Of a stretch of DNA of 64,000 nt, positions 35,262 to 44,481 are shown piece by piece. The stretch spans positions 97,990 to 161,989 of the forward strand of contig JABJJW010000010.1 of NCBI GenBank assembly GCA_018660685.1, written 5' to 3'. The position numbers were made by a program, and so were the translations under genes. Origin of the DNA: Flavobacteriales bacterium (GTDB lineage Bacteria; Bacteroidota; Bacteroidia; Flavobacteriales_G; Salibacteraceae). The notes below the pieces were generated by a model. It searched no databases. It was given only the letters and a program-made list of their open reading frames with translations, and was not told the origin of the DNA. Numbering within the stretch: the stretch's first letter is position 1; each line of letters begins with the position of its first letter.

Positions 35262-36761
35262 TTACATCATCTTGAATCCTCCGATTTCTGCAACCTTCCG
35301 CTCCATGGATGGTAGGTTTTCTGGCTCAACTGATTTGAACTGTCCGCGAATAGCATCAATCCATATCCTCGCTCGGTCGTTCAGTTGAAAATCGTCGGTC
35401 ATCAATCTGCCTCTCATCACGACAATTCCCATATCTGCTCCTTCATACAAGTACTCCCCTTTCTTCATTATTCTCAGAAAGAAGGCCTCGCTATCTGATT
35501 CTACCGCTCGTCTGTGTGTGTCCATTCGATCAAAGTGAATTTTACCATTGTCAGCCATCTGATAGATGCCAGATTTTGGAGCTTCGATCAATTGCAAAAT
35601 CGTATCCTCTGTATGCTTAATCACCATTTGGCCCCAATCATCAATATTTTCAGGAAGGTGCCATCTTCGATTAATCGCATTCACGCTAACCTGATAGTCT
35701 CGGTCCATCCATTCCATAATGTGGAACATAAACAATGGAACATCGGCCAAGGCGAATACGGCATGGTTTGTAATCGAACTAGCGCCTGTAACTCTTGGAT
35801 TCAATTCTCCCAAGTATAATTCCCCAGAGTCGGTATCAATCAAGAAGTCTAACTCAAAATACCCTTTGTAGCCTTCTTCTCTCAGTTGGTTTCCGAATTG
35901 CTCGGCGTACTTACGAGCCTTTCTTCTGATTTTGGGTGTGAAGCAATCTGCATAGATTTCATTTCCACACCAACCTCCTTTGTATGGAGTAAGCTCTTTG
36001 AAGCCAACAAGCTCAGTCATTAGAGGCGCTACTATTGTCCCGTGACGAGTTACACATGCCTCCATTGCAGCACCCATGCAGTTGATGCGCTTCATGACTT
36101 TCACCTCATCTTCTTGGATGATTTCGTCAGCATGTTTTTTCCAATCATCTTCAGTGTTGATAAAGAAAGTGGTGTGTCCACTATCACCGTACGGTGTTTG
36201 GACCACAAGCTCATCACCAAGGTGTTCGGATACTTTGCGTAATGTTTTAAAACTGTCGACTTTGGTCAAGACATTTGGAACTGTGGGCACGTCAGCTTTC
36301 TCTGCGATCCTATTCGTAACAACCTTATTATCGAGATAGTTCCGTAACTCAGCACTAGGGAACGCCAACTCCAAGCCGAGCTGCTTGGCTAATTCTTCTG
36401 TTTTGTCATCAAACATCAAGAACAAAGCCTTCCCAGGACCTCTTTCTTTAATGTAGTCTACGACCTCTTTGTGCTCAAGCAGATAATTGACTATGTCTTC
36501 AATACTCGTGAATTCCTCATGAGGCATTTCCTCCTGCGGAGAGATCACATTTGGGTGCAAGCCGTCAAAACACTCAATGTAGGTTATAAACTTGAAACCT
36601 TTAATCCACTCATCTGCTCCTAGCAAATTGAAGTTTGTTGCTGAAATGAAATAGATAGGGGTTTCGTTTCGGTAGAAAAACCTTCTAAGATCGTGAACTC
36701 CTCTAAGGGTCTTAGGCAGCTTAGCCTTCGACTTTAAAATTGCTTTCTTCTTCTTCGACAT
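35262..36761 (-). CDS. ATP-grasp ligase of unknown substrate
   Basis: 499-residue protein with a pre-ATP-grasp Rossmann-like region ('TPIYFISATNFNLLGADEWIKGF') and an ATP-grasp core. The core has 'NYLDNKVVTNRIAEKADVPTVP', phosphate/Mg-binding 'QTPYGDSGHTTFFI', 'VMKRINCMGAAMEACVTRHGTIVAP' and the metal site 'YLGELNPRVTGASS'. It belongs to the biotin-carboxylase-like ATP-grasp group, which makes C-N or C-C bonds through acyl phosphates, but there is no biotin partner. The first 41 nt overlap the end of the decarboxylase gene. It is the last gene of the operon, so its substrate may be the amine or acid made by the three genes upstream. Confidence 0.85.
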   Translation of the reverse strand: MSKKKKAILKSKAKLPKTLRGVHDLRRFFYRNETPIYFISATNFNLLGADEWIKGFKFITYIECFDGLHPNVISPQEEMPHEEFTSIEDIVNYLLEHKEVVDYIKERGPGKALFLMFDDKTEELAKQLGLELAFPSAELRNYLDNKVVTNRIAEKADVPTVPNVLTKVDSFKTLRKVSEHLGDELVVQTPYGDSGHTTFFINTEDDWKKHADEIIQEDEVKVMKRINCMGAAMEACVTRHGTIVAPLMTELVGFKELTPYKGGWCGNEIYADCFTPKIRRKARKYAEQFGNQLREEGYKGYFELDFLIDTDSGELYLGELNPRVTGASSITNHAVFALADVPLFMFHIMEWMDRDYQVSVNAINRRWHLPENIDDWGQMVIKHTEDTILQLIEAPKSGIYQMADNGKIHFDRMDTHRRAVESDSEAFFLRIMKKGEYLYEGADMGIVVMRGRLMTDDFQLNDRARIWIDAIRGQFKSVEPENLPSMERKVAEIGGFKMM

Positions 36762-39471
36762 TTTGGGTTTCGGTTTGTGTAGTTCCAGTTTCTAAAGCTT
36801 CTGACGTAAATACTCTAAATCCAAGCTCTGCATTGTAGGAGTGGATTTCCTTCACGTCTAGCTCTTTCATAAAACCTAAAATATCCTTTGTCATCACCTG
36901 TCCGGGGACCAGCACTGGAAATCCAGGTGGATACGGAATGACAAATGAGGCAGAAACGATGTCACGTTTCTTACGAAGCGCTTTTTCGCATTCATCAATG
37001 GTCAAATACTCACATAGCTCATCATCATAGGCCATGAAAAATGCCTTCCTAATATGACCCTCTGGCGTCGGTTCGGTTTTGAAGCGAGAATGGAAGTAGC
37101 TAAAGTTTGGCAACGACGGTAAATTCTTGGTCAAATTCACCACTTTATGTTCATGGATAATCTCTTCCTTATTCGAAAAGGAGCTGGTCCTATCTTCGAG
37201 CTGTTGCGCAATTTTAATCAGCACTCCAATCAACTTGGCTACAGAGCTCCTCGTGGTTCCAATGTTCGTCATGAACAAAACGGTGTTCCGGGTTGTCTTG
37301 TTGACTTGGATTCCAAATTGATCCATGAGATATTCACGCTTGAACGTATCACCATCGATCCCTGTCCTGCCTATGTAAAGGTTGATCTTGGTCGGGTCTA
37401 AAACGAACTCATCGTGCTTCCACTCCGTGCTCATATTACCCCAACCGCGGTCCTTGTTGTAGTAACGTTCAAATCCCGATTTCCTATACTCATCAGGAAT
37501 CAGATTCGTTACCGTCAAAATGTCGAAATACTTTCGCAACAATGGCGTGTTTGCGATTTTCACCCGGAGCATCATCGCTCTTTCCACGCTTCGTTCCACC
37601 AACTCATTCCCTTCTAGTTCAGCCTGTCTGCGACCCATGTCAAGCGACGCCAAAATTTGATAAGAAGGTGAAGTAGATGTGTGAGTCATATAGGCTTCAA
37701 TGAAGGTATCCTCGGCCTTCTTGGCGAACAATTCATCATATATATGAATCATTGAGCCTTGTCTCAGACTAGTCAACGTCTTGTGAGTTGACTGGGTGGC
37801 ATAAACACGAAGCTTAACTTGATCAGGATCGGGCATTCCTGCCATGCTTCTCCCCGACTCTAGCTGACGTTGGTATTGATCTCGGTACTTCTCCGAATGA
37901 TACTTTTTATGGAGCCGTCTCACTGCACACATCGCAGTACGTCTGCGAAATAAAGATGAGAATCGCGCATATCCAAACCACGCCTCATCCCACAAAAACA
38001 CCATGTCCGGCTTGATCGCTAGAATTTCTTCCATGTAGCGCTCCACATTGTAAACGACCCCGTCGAAGGTGCAATTCGTCAAGAGTACCATTTTTACTTC
38101 ATCCAAACGACCAACCTTCTTAAACTCATTGAGTTTATTTTTGATCAGCTTTAATGGCACCCCACCATACATGGAGTATTCTTCCAAGTGATATGAATCA
38201 AGGTAGACTGGTTTAGCTCCACTGAGCACCAAACCATAGTGATGTGATTTGTGACAATCACGGTCTATTAAAACTACGTCTCCAGGACGAACGAGGGCTT
38301 GTACCACAATCTTGTTTGCGGTACTTGTTCCATTGGTTACAAAAAAGCTTTTCTGGCTTCCAAATGCTCGAGACGCATACTCCTGAGCTTTCTTTAACGG
38401 CCCTGTTGGCTGCAGCAATGAATCCAGTCCTCCGGTAGTTGCACTAGTTTCAGCTAGGAAGATGTTTTTTCCATAGAAATCCCCCATTTCTCGGATCCAA
38501 TTGCTCTTGAAAATGCTGTTTCCTCTTGAAATCGGCATCGCATGAAAGACACCCGTCGGTCTTTTACTAAACTCGACGAGCGCATTGTAGAATGGAGTTT
38601 CAAATCGATCGTCAATTCCTTTAAGGATGTTTAAATGCAAATCGGTGAGATCTTCTTGCCGATAAAATATGTTCCTAAAGTTTCGCAGTGCCTCATCAGG
38701 GAGCTTTTCAGCACTGTAATCTGTAACAAGATAAAGGTCAAGCTCCGGTCTTAGCTCTTTGATTTTGCCACCCAAATAGTTCCCAATCATCGAAGAGTGC
38801 TTCGCTTCCACTGACTCTGCAAGCCAAGAAGAGAGAAATGGCCTCAGGTTCTTGATGTTATTGTTAGACTCAAAAGGAAAACTGTAGCGGATGACACAAG
38901 ACTGAATATTATGATTGAAGTTCAGAGCAATTAATGCGTCCTGAAAAGTCTTAACCACTACTATTTCATAAATATAACGATCAGATTCTTGGCGTTCTGC
39001 CTGGAGTTCTTCTCGAATCTTTTTTTCATCTACGTGATCAATGTCATCATCCACAATGAGCACCTCGAAGTAATGTTTGTCATTTGATGAATGATTCAAT
39101 GAATCTTCGTCGTCCTCCTGTTCTGCATCCGCAATGTTATGCTCACGTTGGTAGGCTCTGCTAATAAGCAGTCTGACGATGTCACCAACCGCAATATTGA
39201 ACGCCTTCGGTTCTTGGCTGTCAAACAGTTCCTCTAATTCGAGAATTTGGGCGTATCCTGGGAAAGCCCAGTACTTCTCAATTTGCTTAAGGTCATTTAA
39301 TAAGGTCGCAATCTCTTTCGCTTCTTCCTTTGATACCTCGTGATTAGCATGTTCAACCAGCTGTTCAGACAAGTCCTTTAATCCTATCCACAGCTCAGAC
39401 CGATAGGCAGAGATGTTGTAGTACTTGCGATAGGTAATATTCGGCGTTGATTTGTTAGGTTGGGTTGTCAT
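36721..39471 (-). CDS. Long Orn/Lys/Arg decarboxylase family protein with extra N-terminal domain
   Basis: PLP-dependent fold-type I enzyme of the prokaryotic ornithine/lysine/arginine decarboxylase group. Residues 1 to about 135 form a helical, acidic extension without a match I recognise. A receiver-like wing domain follows ('FEVLIVDDDIDH...VVVKTFQDALIALNF'), then the PLP domain ('FVTNGTSTANKIVVQALV', 'DRDCHKSHHYGLVLSGAKPVYL', 'VFLWDEAWFGYARF') with the Schiff-base lysine at Lys564 in 'QSTHKTLTSLRQGSMIH', and the C-terminal domain ('VIPYPPGFPVLVPGQVM'). At 916 residues it is about 170-200 longer than LdcC/AdiA/SpeC. Decarboxylation of Arg, Lys or Orn is likely, but which one is unclear. Confidence 0.87.
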   Translation of the reverse strand: MTTQPNKSTPNITYRKYYNISAYRSELWIGLKDLSEQLVEHANHEVSKEEAKEIATLLNDLKQIEKYWAFPGYAQILELEELFDSQEPKAFNIAVGDIVRLLISRAYQREHNIADAEQEDDEDSLNHSSNDKHYFEVLIVDDDIDHVDEKKIREELQAERQESDRYIYEIVVVKTFQDALIALNFNHNIQSCVIRYSFPFESNNNIKNLRPFLSSWLAESVEAKHSSMIGNYLGGKIKELRPELDLYLVTDYSAEKLPDEALRNFRNIFYRQEDLTDLHLNILKGIDDRFETPFYNALVEFSKRPTGVFHAMPISRGNSIFKSNWIREMGDFYGKNIFLAETSATTGGLDSLLQPTGPLKKAQEYASRAFGSQKSFFVTNGTSTANKIVVQALVRPGDVVLIDRDCHKSHHYGLVLSGAKPVYLDSYHLEEYSMYGGVPLKLIKNKLNEFKKVGRLDEVKMVLLTNCTFDGVVYNVERYMEEILAIKPDMVFLWDEAWFGYARFSSLFRRRTAMCAVRRLHKKYHSEKYRDQYQRQLESGRSMAGMPDPDQVKLRVYATQSTHKTLTSLRQGSMIHIYDELFAKKAEDTFIEAYMTHTSTSPSYQILASLDMGRRQAELEGNELVERSVERAMMLRVKIANTPLLRKYFDILTVTNLIPDEYRKSGFERYYNKDRGWGNMSTEWKHDEFVLDPTKINLYIGRTGIDGDTFKREYLMDQFGIQVNKTTRNTVLFMTNIGTTRSSVAKLIGVLIKIAQQLEDRTSSFSNKEEIIHEHKVVNLTKNLPSLPNFSYFHSRFKTEPTPEGHIRKAFFMAYDDELCEYLTIDECEKALRKKRDIVSASFVIPYPPGFPVLVPGQVMTKDILGFMKELDVKEIHSYNAELGFRVFTSEALETGTTQTETQNVEEEESNFKVEG

Positions 39472-39481
39472 GATTCAGAAA

Positions 39482-40405
39482 TCAAAGTGACTTCGGCACA
39501 CCAGAACTCGCTGGTATAACATCCGGTTTTTCTACTCCAATGGCTTGTTTTAAGGATGTCGTCCTTTTTGGTTTTTCCAAAGGACCCAAATCCTGCAAAT
39601 ACGGCTGTACTTTATGTGAATCGTAGACATCAAAATGAACAGATCGATCCCTAAAGCTTTTTAGTGTTTGTCCTAATCTTAGAGTTCCTTTTTCTCGACT
39701 CTGTCTCACCCTACTCACATCAATTTCTAATGGTACAATCTCCTCGCCAGAATGAGCTTGGTAAAGAACACGACCATCAGGGCCGCATACAATCGACTGA
39801 CCATTACCGCCCGTCTCAAGCCCATTGAAATCAAATATGAAGCATTGGTTTTGTGCCGCGGAGGCCCGAACAATACTCAACTCTACTTCACGATCAATGG
39901 TGTTAGTCAAGGTCGGGTGGAGAATAACTTCAGCTCCCATAGCCGCTAACGTTCGGGTAGTCTCTGGGAACCAAAGATCATAGCAAATCGACACACCGAA
40001 TCGACCAACTCGTGGAACATCAAAGACAAAAAACTCCTCACCGGGTGACACGCCTTCTTCATATGGATAGAACGGAAACATCTTACGATAGCGACCAACG
40101 ACTTGCCCTTTTGGATTATAGACTGTTGACGTGTTGTAGATTTTGTCGCCCACTCGCTCAAATACTGATCCTGGGAGAAGCCAAATCTTGTGCTTTCTGG
40201 CCATTTCTGAGAATTCTCGATCATAGTCCGTGATGTCTGTGGCGTAAGCCGTTAGTGGACCTCGAGCACATAATTCAGAATACATAACCATCTGAACCCA
40301 TGGGTATATACTCATCAGTACGTCCAGCTTGTAATTCATCATAGGGATGTTGCTGTGCGCACCATTCACCCTCATCTGCACTCCCGCAATTGCGAAGTTT
40401 CTCAT
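39482..40405 (-). CDS. Carbon-nitrogen hydrolase (nitrilase superfamily)
   Basis: Amidase of the nitrilase superfamily. The catalytic triad is visible: Glu44 in 'MYSELCARG', Lys108 in 'GRYRKMFPF' and Cys141 in 'VSICYDLWFPETTR'. Length 307 is usual. Family members hydrolyse N-carbamoylputrescine, 5-aminovaleramide, 4-guanidinobutyramide and other small amides. The C-terminal extension 'TTSLKQAIGVEKPDVIPASSGVP' is poorly conserved. It lies 10 bp upstream of the decarboxylase and 31 bp downstream of the class III aminotransferase, on the same strand. The context suggests an amide derived from an amino acid or amine as substrate; this is inference. Confidence 0.9.
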   Translation of the reverse strand: MRNFAIAGVQMRVNGAHSNIPMMNYKLDVLMSIYPWVQMVMYSELCARGPLTAYATDITDYDREFSEMARKHKIWLLPGSVFERVGDKIYNTSTVYNPKGQVVGRYRKMFPFYPYEEGVSPGEEFFVFDVPRVGRFGVSICYDLWFPETTRTLAAMGAEVILHPTLTNTIDREVELSIVRASAAQNQCFIFDFNGLETGGNGQSIVCGPDGRVLYQAHSGEEIVPLEIDVSRVRQSREKGTLRLGQTLKSFRDRSVHFDVYDSHKVQPYLQDLGPLEKPKRTTSLKQAIGVEKPDVIPASSGVPKSL

Positions 40406-40436
40406 TCTCTCAAATATAGGTTTTCCCGATAGTGAA

Positions 40437-41765
40437 TTAAGCCCGGCCTGTAAGTCTCAGCAACTCTTCCTCAATTATCGCAATTCCTTGGTCTAATTGA
40501 TCGTCGGTTATTACGAGAGGACTAAGGATTCTAATTACGTTTTTGTGGGTGCCGGCACTCAAAAGTATCAGCCCTCTTTTCGCACATGCATTCACGAGGT
40601 CTGAACATAGTTTGGAGTCTGGTTGAAATGGATCGTTGTTCTTCACCAATGGGAATGCGATCATAGCTCCAAGTCCCCGCACTTCTCCAATTTCTGGACA
40701 TTTTTCACGAAGCGCTTCAAAACGACTTCGACTAATATCCCCTACTTTTCTGCCTAGTGCATTGATGTCAATATCTTTCATGTGGCGAATGTTCGCTACT
40801 GCCGCTGCTGCGCAAACTGGATTCCCAGGATAGGTTCCACCAATGGTTCCGGGCGCCGCAGCATCCATTATTTCAGCCTTACCAATGACGCATCCAATTG
40901 GCATTCCTCCGCCCATTGATTTTGCCCAAGTCGTAAGATCCGGCACAACATCATAGTGGTGAAAAGCAGCCCACTCTCCAGTTCTTCCGAATCCACTTTG
41001 AACCTCATCAAGAATTAAAAGAATTCCAAATTCATCACAAATCGCTCTGAGTTCGTTCATGTATGCCGGTGGCATTGGGACAAATCCTCCTTCACCCAAT
41101 ACAGGCTCAACAATAATGGCTGCACAATCGCTTGGATCCATCGTTGCGACAATGGATTCTCTGAGCAACTTGATTTCTCGTGCTACGAAGTCATCATAAC
41201 TGAGTCCGCGTCCATATCGAAAGTGATTTGGAAATCTGAATCGATATATCTCAGGGGCAAATGGGCCACATCCAGTTTTATAACTCGGCTTAGAAGTAAG
41301 GGACATTGCCATCATCGTTCTTCCATGGAAGGCATCAGAAAAGCATATAATTCCTGGTCTCCCAGTAGCTTGTCGAGCAATTTTTATGGCGTTTTCAACA
41401 CTTTCCGCTCCCGAAGTGGTGAGCATTACTTTGGTGTGATCGCCATGCGGCAGAATTGAAATCAACTCATCAGCCAACTCCATATACACGTCGTAGGTGG
41501 CAACATTGAAGCATGTGTGAATCAATTTCTCAGCTTGTTCTTGGATCGCCTTGACGACTGGCTCAGGACAGTGACCAGAGTTCAACACACCAATTCCTCC
41601 TCCAAAATCAATTAGCTCCTTGCCGTCAGCATTGGTAATAATCGCTCCGCTCGCTGTAACTGCAGTGGAAGGATTAAATACTCCTACTCCATTTGTAACA
41701 ACCCTCTTCCTCCATTCAAACAGGTCTTCACTTGTATGTTTCTTCTTCGTCTCTTCTGCCAACAT
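40437..41765 (-). CDS. Class III aminotransferase, GABA/5-aminovalerate aminotransferase-like
   Basis: PLP enzyme of the omega-amino-acid aminotransferase group. Seen: 'GKELIDFGGGIGVLNSGHCPEPVVKAI', 'MLTTSGAESVENAIKIARQATGRPGI', 'AFHGRTMMAMSLT', 'AAIIVEPVLGEGGF', 'LLILDEVQSGFGRTGEWAAF' and the lysine in 'TTWAKSMGGGMPIGC', followed by 'GTYPGNPVCAAAAVANI'. These match GabT/DavT closely. It is first in the operon, 22 nt downstream of a good promoter. Likely substrates are omega-amines or omega-amino acids such as putrescine, GABA or 5-aminovalerate. Confidence 0.9.
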   Translation of the reverse strand: MLAEETKKKHTSEDLFEWRKRVVTNGVGVFNPSTAVTASGAIITNADGKELIDFGGGIGVLNSGHCPEPVVKAIQEQAEKLIHTCFNVATYDVYMELADELISILPHGDHTKVMLTTSGAESVENAIKIARQATGRPGIICFSDAFHGRTMMAMSLTSKPSYKTGCGPFAPEIYRFRFPNHFRYGRGLSYDDFVAREIKLLRESIVATMDPSDCAAIIVEPVLGEGGFVPMPPAYMNELRAICDEFGILLILDEVQSGFGRTGEWAAFHHYDVVPDLTTWAKSMGGGMPIGCVIGKAEIMDAAAPGTIGGTYPGNPVCAAAAVANIRHMKDIDINALGRKVGDISRSRFEALREKCPEIGEVRGLGAMIAFPLVKNNDPFQPDSKLCSDLVNACAKRGLILLSAGTHKNVIRILSPLVITDDQLDQGIAIIEEELLRLTGRA

Positions 41766-41787
41766 TTCTTTCTAATTTTTCAGGTCA

Positions 41788-41816
41788 CAAAATTATCAAT
41801 ACCAACGTGGTTGCAA
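41788..41816 (-). promoter_or_regulatory. Promoter of the aminotransferase-hydrolase-decarboxylase-ligase operon
   Basis: On the minus strand a TTG (41816-41814) is followed after 18 nt by TAATTTTG (41795-41788), an exact Bacteroidota -33/-7 pair. The -7 element ends 22 nt before the ATG of the aminotransferase. This is one of the two best promoters in the window. Confidence 0.7.
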
Positions 41817-41864
41817 TTGAATGTGGCATTAATTTAAGGGCCCTATTTCGAGATCAATTCTCGC

Positions 41865-41872
41865 TACTTTCG
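41865..41872 (+). promoter_or_regulatory. Candidate -7 element of recR
   Basis: TACTTTCG followed by CAG lies only 5 nt before the recR ATG, so any transcript from it would be leaderless or nearly so. It is the same box as in front of typA and ndk. Confidence 0.35.
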
Positions 41873-41877
41873 CAGCA

Positions 41878-42498
41878 ATGGAGCTCCCATCAAAATTCCT
41901 CGAAAAAACAGTCTCATATTTTGAATCGTTGCCCGGAGTTGGACGCAGAACTGCGTTGAGGTATACGCTACAATTGCTCAAAATGCCTACGGAAGATGCT
42001 CAGGGGTTTGGACGAGCCATTCAAGAGCTCGTTTCAGAACTAAAAACATGCGATAGATGTCACAACATTTCGGATGGAGAGTTGTGCCAAATCTGTGTGC
42101 ACCCAAAGCGAGATCATGGTGTGGTCTGCGTTGTAGAGGATCTACGTGATCTATTGGCACTTGAATCTACAGGGCAATATTTCGGATCTTATCATGTTCT
42201 TGGTGGCATCATCTCTCCTTTAGATGGCATGGGACCTGCAGATCTAAATATTGAATCATTGCTCGACCGAGTAAATCAAGACGAAATAAGGGAAGTAATA
42301 TTCGCATTGCCAGCAACCATGGAGGGCGATACCACCAGTTTCTACCTATTCAAAAGACTAAACGATGTCAGCGTCAACATCACAGCAATCGCCCGTGGTG
42401 TTTCAGTTGGCAACGAACTTCAGTATACTGACGAGATTACCTTGGGTCGATCAATTCAAGGCCGACTCCCCTATGAAAATGCCCTGAGAGCCAAGTAA
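41878..42498 (+). CDS. recR: Recombination protein RecR
   Basis: Part of the RecFOR pathway that loads RecA at single-strand gaps. The N-terminal helix-hairpin-helix 'ESLPGVGRRTALRYTLQLL', the C4 zinc finger Cys58/Cys61/Cys70/Cys73 ('CDRC...CQIC'), the Toprim domain ('VVCVVEDLRDLLALESTGQY' and 'EVIFALPATMEGDTTSFYL'), and the closing 'ARGVSVGNELQYTDEITLGRSIQGR' region are all recognisable. Length 206 is standard. The next gene begins 6 nt after its stop, so it may be co-transcribed with the glycosyltransferase. Confidence 0.97.
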   Translation: MELPSKFLEKTVSYFESLPGVGRRTALRYTLQLLKMPTEDAQGFGRAIQELVSELKTCDRCHNISDGELCQICVHPKRDHGVVCVVEDLRDLLALESTGQYFGSYHVLGGIISPLDGMGPADLNIESLLDRVNQDEIREVIFALPATMEGDTTSFYLFKRLNDVSVNITAIARGVSVGNELQYTDEITLGRSIQGRLPYENALRAK

Positions 42499-42504
42499 GC
42501 TGCC

Positions 42505-44442
42505 GTGCTAAGCATCATCATCGTAAACTATAATGTAAAGTACTATCTCGAGCATTGCTTAAGGTCAGTGCTCATTGCGTGTCATGGAATCGAATCTGAG
42601 ATTATCGTCATCGACAATGCTTCCACAGACGGAAGTAAAGATCTCATCCCGTCTCTTTTCCCAGAAATTAAGTATGAGTGTCAAAGTGAAAATTTAGGGT
42701 TCTCTAAGGCAAACAACCTCGGAATTGAGATTTCTAGGGGCGACTATGTGCTTTTATTGAATCCAGACACGGTCGTCCCTGAAGACTGTTTTACAACATG
42801 CGTTCAATTCATGAAAGACAAGCCAGACTGCGGCGGGTTGGGCGTTAAAATGATTGACGGAAAAGGTCACTTCCTCCCAGAAAGTAAGCGCGGTTTACCA
42901 ACTCCGTCTGCCGCCTTTTTCAAAATGTCTGGACTGGCCAGGCTATTTCCTAAATCGGAGTCAATTGGTCGATATCATTTAGGGTATCTCGATCATGAAA
43001 AGAACCACGAAATAGAAATATTAAGTGGTGCATTCATGATGATGAGAAAAGAAGCCCTCACAAAAGCTGGTTTGCTGGATGAAGACTTCTTCATGTATGG
43101 AGAAGACATCGATTTGAGCTATAGAATTATCAAAGCTGGTTACAAGAACTATTACTTAGCTGATACTTCCATAATCCACTACAAAGGTGAAAGCACGAAG
43201 AAAGGCTCTGTAAACTATGTTTTCATCTTCTATCGAGCCATGGTGATTTTCGCTAAAAAGCACTTCGAGAAAGGACAGGCATCCATTCTTGGATTTTTCA
43301 TTAATTCAGCAATCTACCTAAGGGCAGCTGTTGCTATTGGAAGAAGGGCCATAGGACATGGCTGGCAGTTACTATTAGACTATGCATTCCTGTTCGTTGC
43401 CTTCTTCTTCGTCAAAAATTGGTATTCAAAATTCGCTGATAAAGACTTTGATCTCCCATTTACAATTCCATTCATTGGGATATACTCATTGATCGGAGTA
43501 GTAACGCTTTACTACTCAGGGAGCTACGACCGTCCGCGGACGGTACTCGTGCAATTGAAGGGGTGGTTATTTTCCATTTTGGCCTTGTTGACTTTTTACT
43601 CACTTCTTCCCGAAGACTATCGTTTTTCTCGAGCGGTCATAGTCATAGGATCAGCATCGGCTTTTATACTTAGTTTCCTTTCCTACTATGTGATTAAATG
43701 GTTATCCAAGGAAGGCCAGATTGAATCTCCCAACAGAATCTTGGTTCTGGGGAACTCTAACTCTCTAGAAGTGTCAAAATTGCTTTTAGAAAGCGCTGGA
43801 AAATCCACAGACTTTATTGCAGGACTATCCAACGATGGTGAGGGAATATTGCCGAAGGATTTCATTGGTAAAACTTCTGATCTCCAAGCTGCAGTTGACG
43901 ATTTCAAGGTGGACACTCTCATAATTGATGTAGTGCAAACTGGATACTCCAAGACGCTCGCTTGGCTCGAAAATTTAGAACATGCAAACATTCTTGTTCT
44001 CTTACTTCATGAGGGAAAAAACGCTTTAATCGGAAGTCATAAAATCTTAACACATCTTGAATTCGAATCCCTAGAAGATCTAACTGCATTGAACACTGAC
44101 CGAATTGTTCGCCTGAAACGAAGCTTCGACATCGTGGCTAGTTTGAGCCTGATAACAACTCTTCCGTTGACAGTCTGGTTTATTGACTCAAAGGCTTCAT
44201 ACATGAAGAATCTATTCAGTGTCACCTCTGGAAAACGGAGTTGGGTGGGATTAGATGATCGTGGGTCTCACGCTTCCTTTCCTGCAATCAAGAAAGGAAT
44301 CCTTTGCTCTATGCAGCACATCATCTGGCCCGATAATTCCGAAAAGCTCGCCATCAAAGAAAATGTCGAGTACTTGTCAAAGTATTCTATCATGTCGGAT
44401 ATCCGCATCTTCTTTCGTCATTTCCATGCACTTGGTAAGTGA
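42505..44442 (+). CDS. GT2 glycosyltransferase fused to a degenerate sugar-phosphotransferase-like region
   Basis: The N-terminal 250 residues form a family 2 glycosyltransferase: 'LSIIIVNYN', 'IVIDNASTDGS' (35-44), 'GDYVLLLNPDTVVP', 'EILSGAFMMMRKEAL' and 'GEDIDLSYRI' (acceptor/base region). Several transmembrane segments follow (about 290-400), then a Rossmann-like CoA-binding-type domain ('RILVLGNSNSLEVSKLL'). A C-terminal part opens like a bacterial sugar transferase ('RLKRSFDIVASLSLI') and ends 'SKYSIMSDIRIFFRHFHAL', but lacks its catalytic middle. It probably acts on cell-surface glycans. The start is a GTG at 42505, exactly where GT2 homology begins. Confidence 0.85.
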   Translation: MLSIIIVNYNVKYYLEHCLRSVLIACHGIESEIIVIDNASTDGSKDLIPSLFPEIKYECQSENLGFSKANNLGIEISRGDYVLLLNPDTVVPEDCFTTCVQFMKDKPDCGGLGVKMIDGKGHFLPESKRGLPTPSAAFFKMSGLARLFPKSESIGRYHLGYLDHEKNHEIEILSGAFMMMRKEALTKAGLLDEDFFMYGEDIDLSYRIIKAGYKNYYLADTSIIHYKGESTKKGSVNYVFIFYRAMVIFAKKHFEKGQASILGFFINSAIYLRAAVAIGRRAIGHGWQLLLDYAFLFVAFFFVKNWYSKFADKDFDLPFTIPFIGIYSLIGVVTLYYSGSYDRPRTVLVQLKGWLFSILALLTFYSLLPEDYRFSRAVIVIGSASAFILSFLSYYVIKWLSKEGQIESPNRILVLGNSNSLEVSKLLLESAGKSTDFIAGLSNDGEGILPKDFIGKTSDLQAAVDDFKVDTLIIDVVQTGYSKTLAWLENLEHANILVLLLHEGKNALIGSHKILTHLEFESLEDLTALNTDRIVRLKRSFDIVASLSLITTLPLTVWFIDSKASYMKNLFSVTSGKRSWVGLDDRGSHASFPAIKKGILCSMQHIIWPDNSEKLAIKENVEYLSKYSIMSDIRIFFRHFHALGK

Positions 44443-44481
44443 CATGTAGTAACAATCCCTTTTCCCTTTAGTTTTGTGTGT

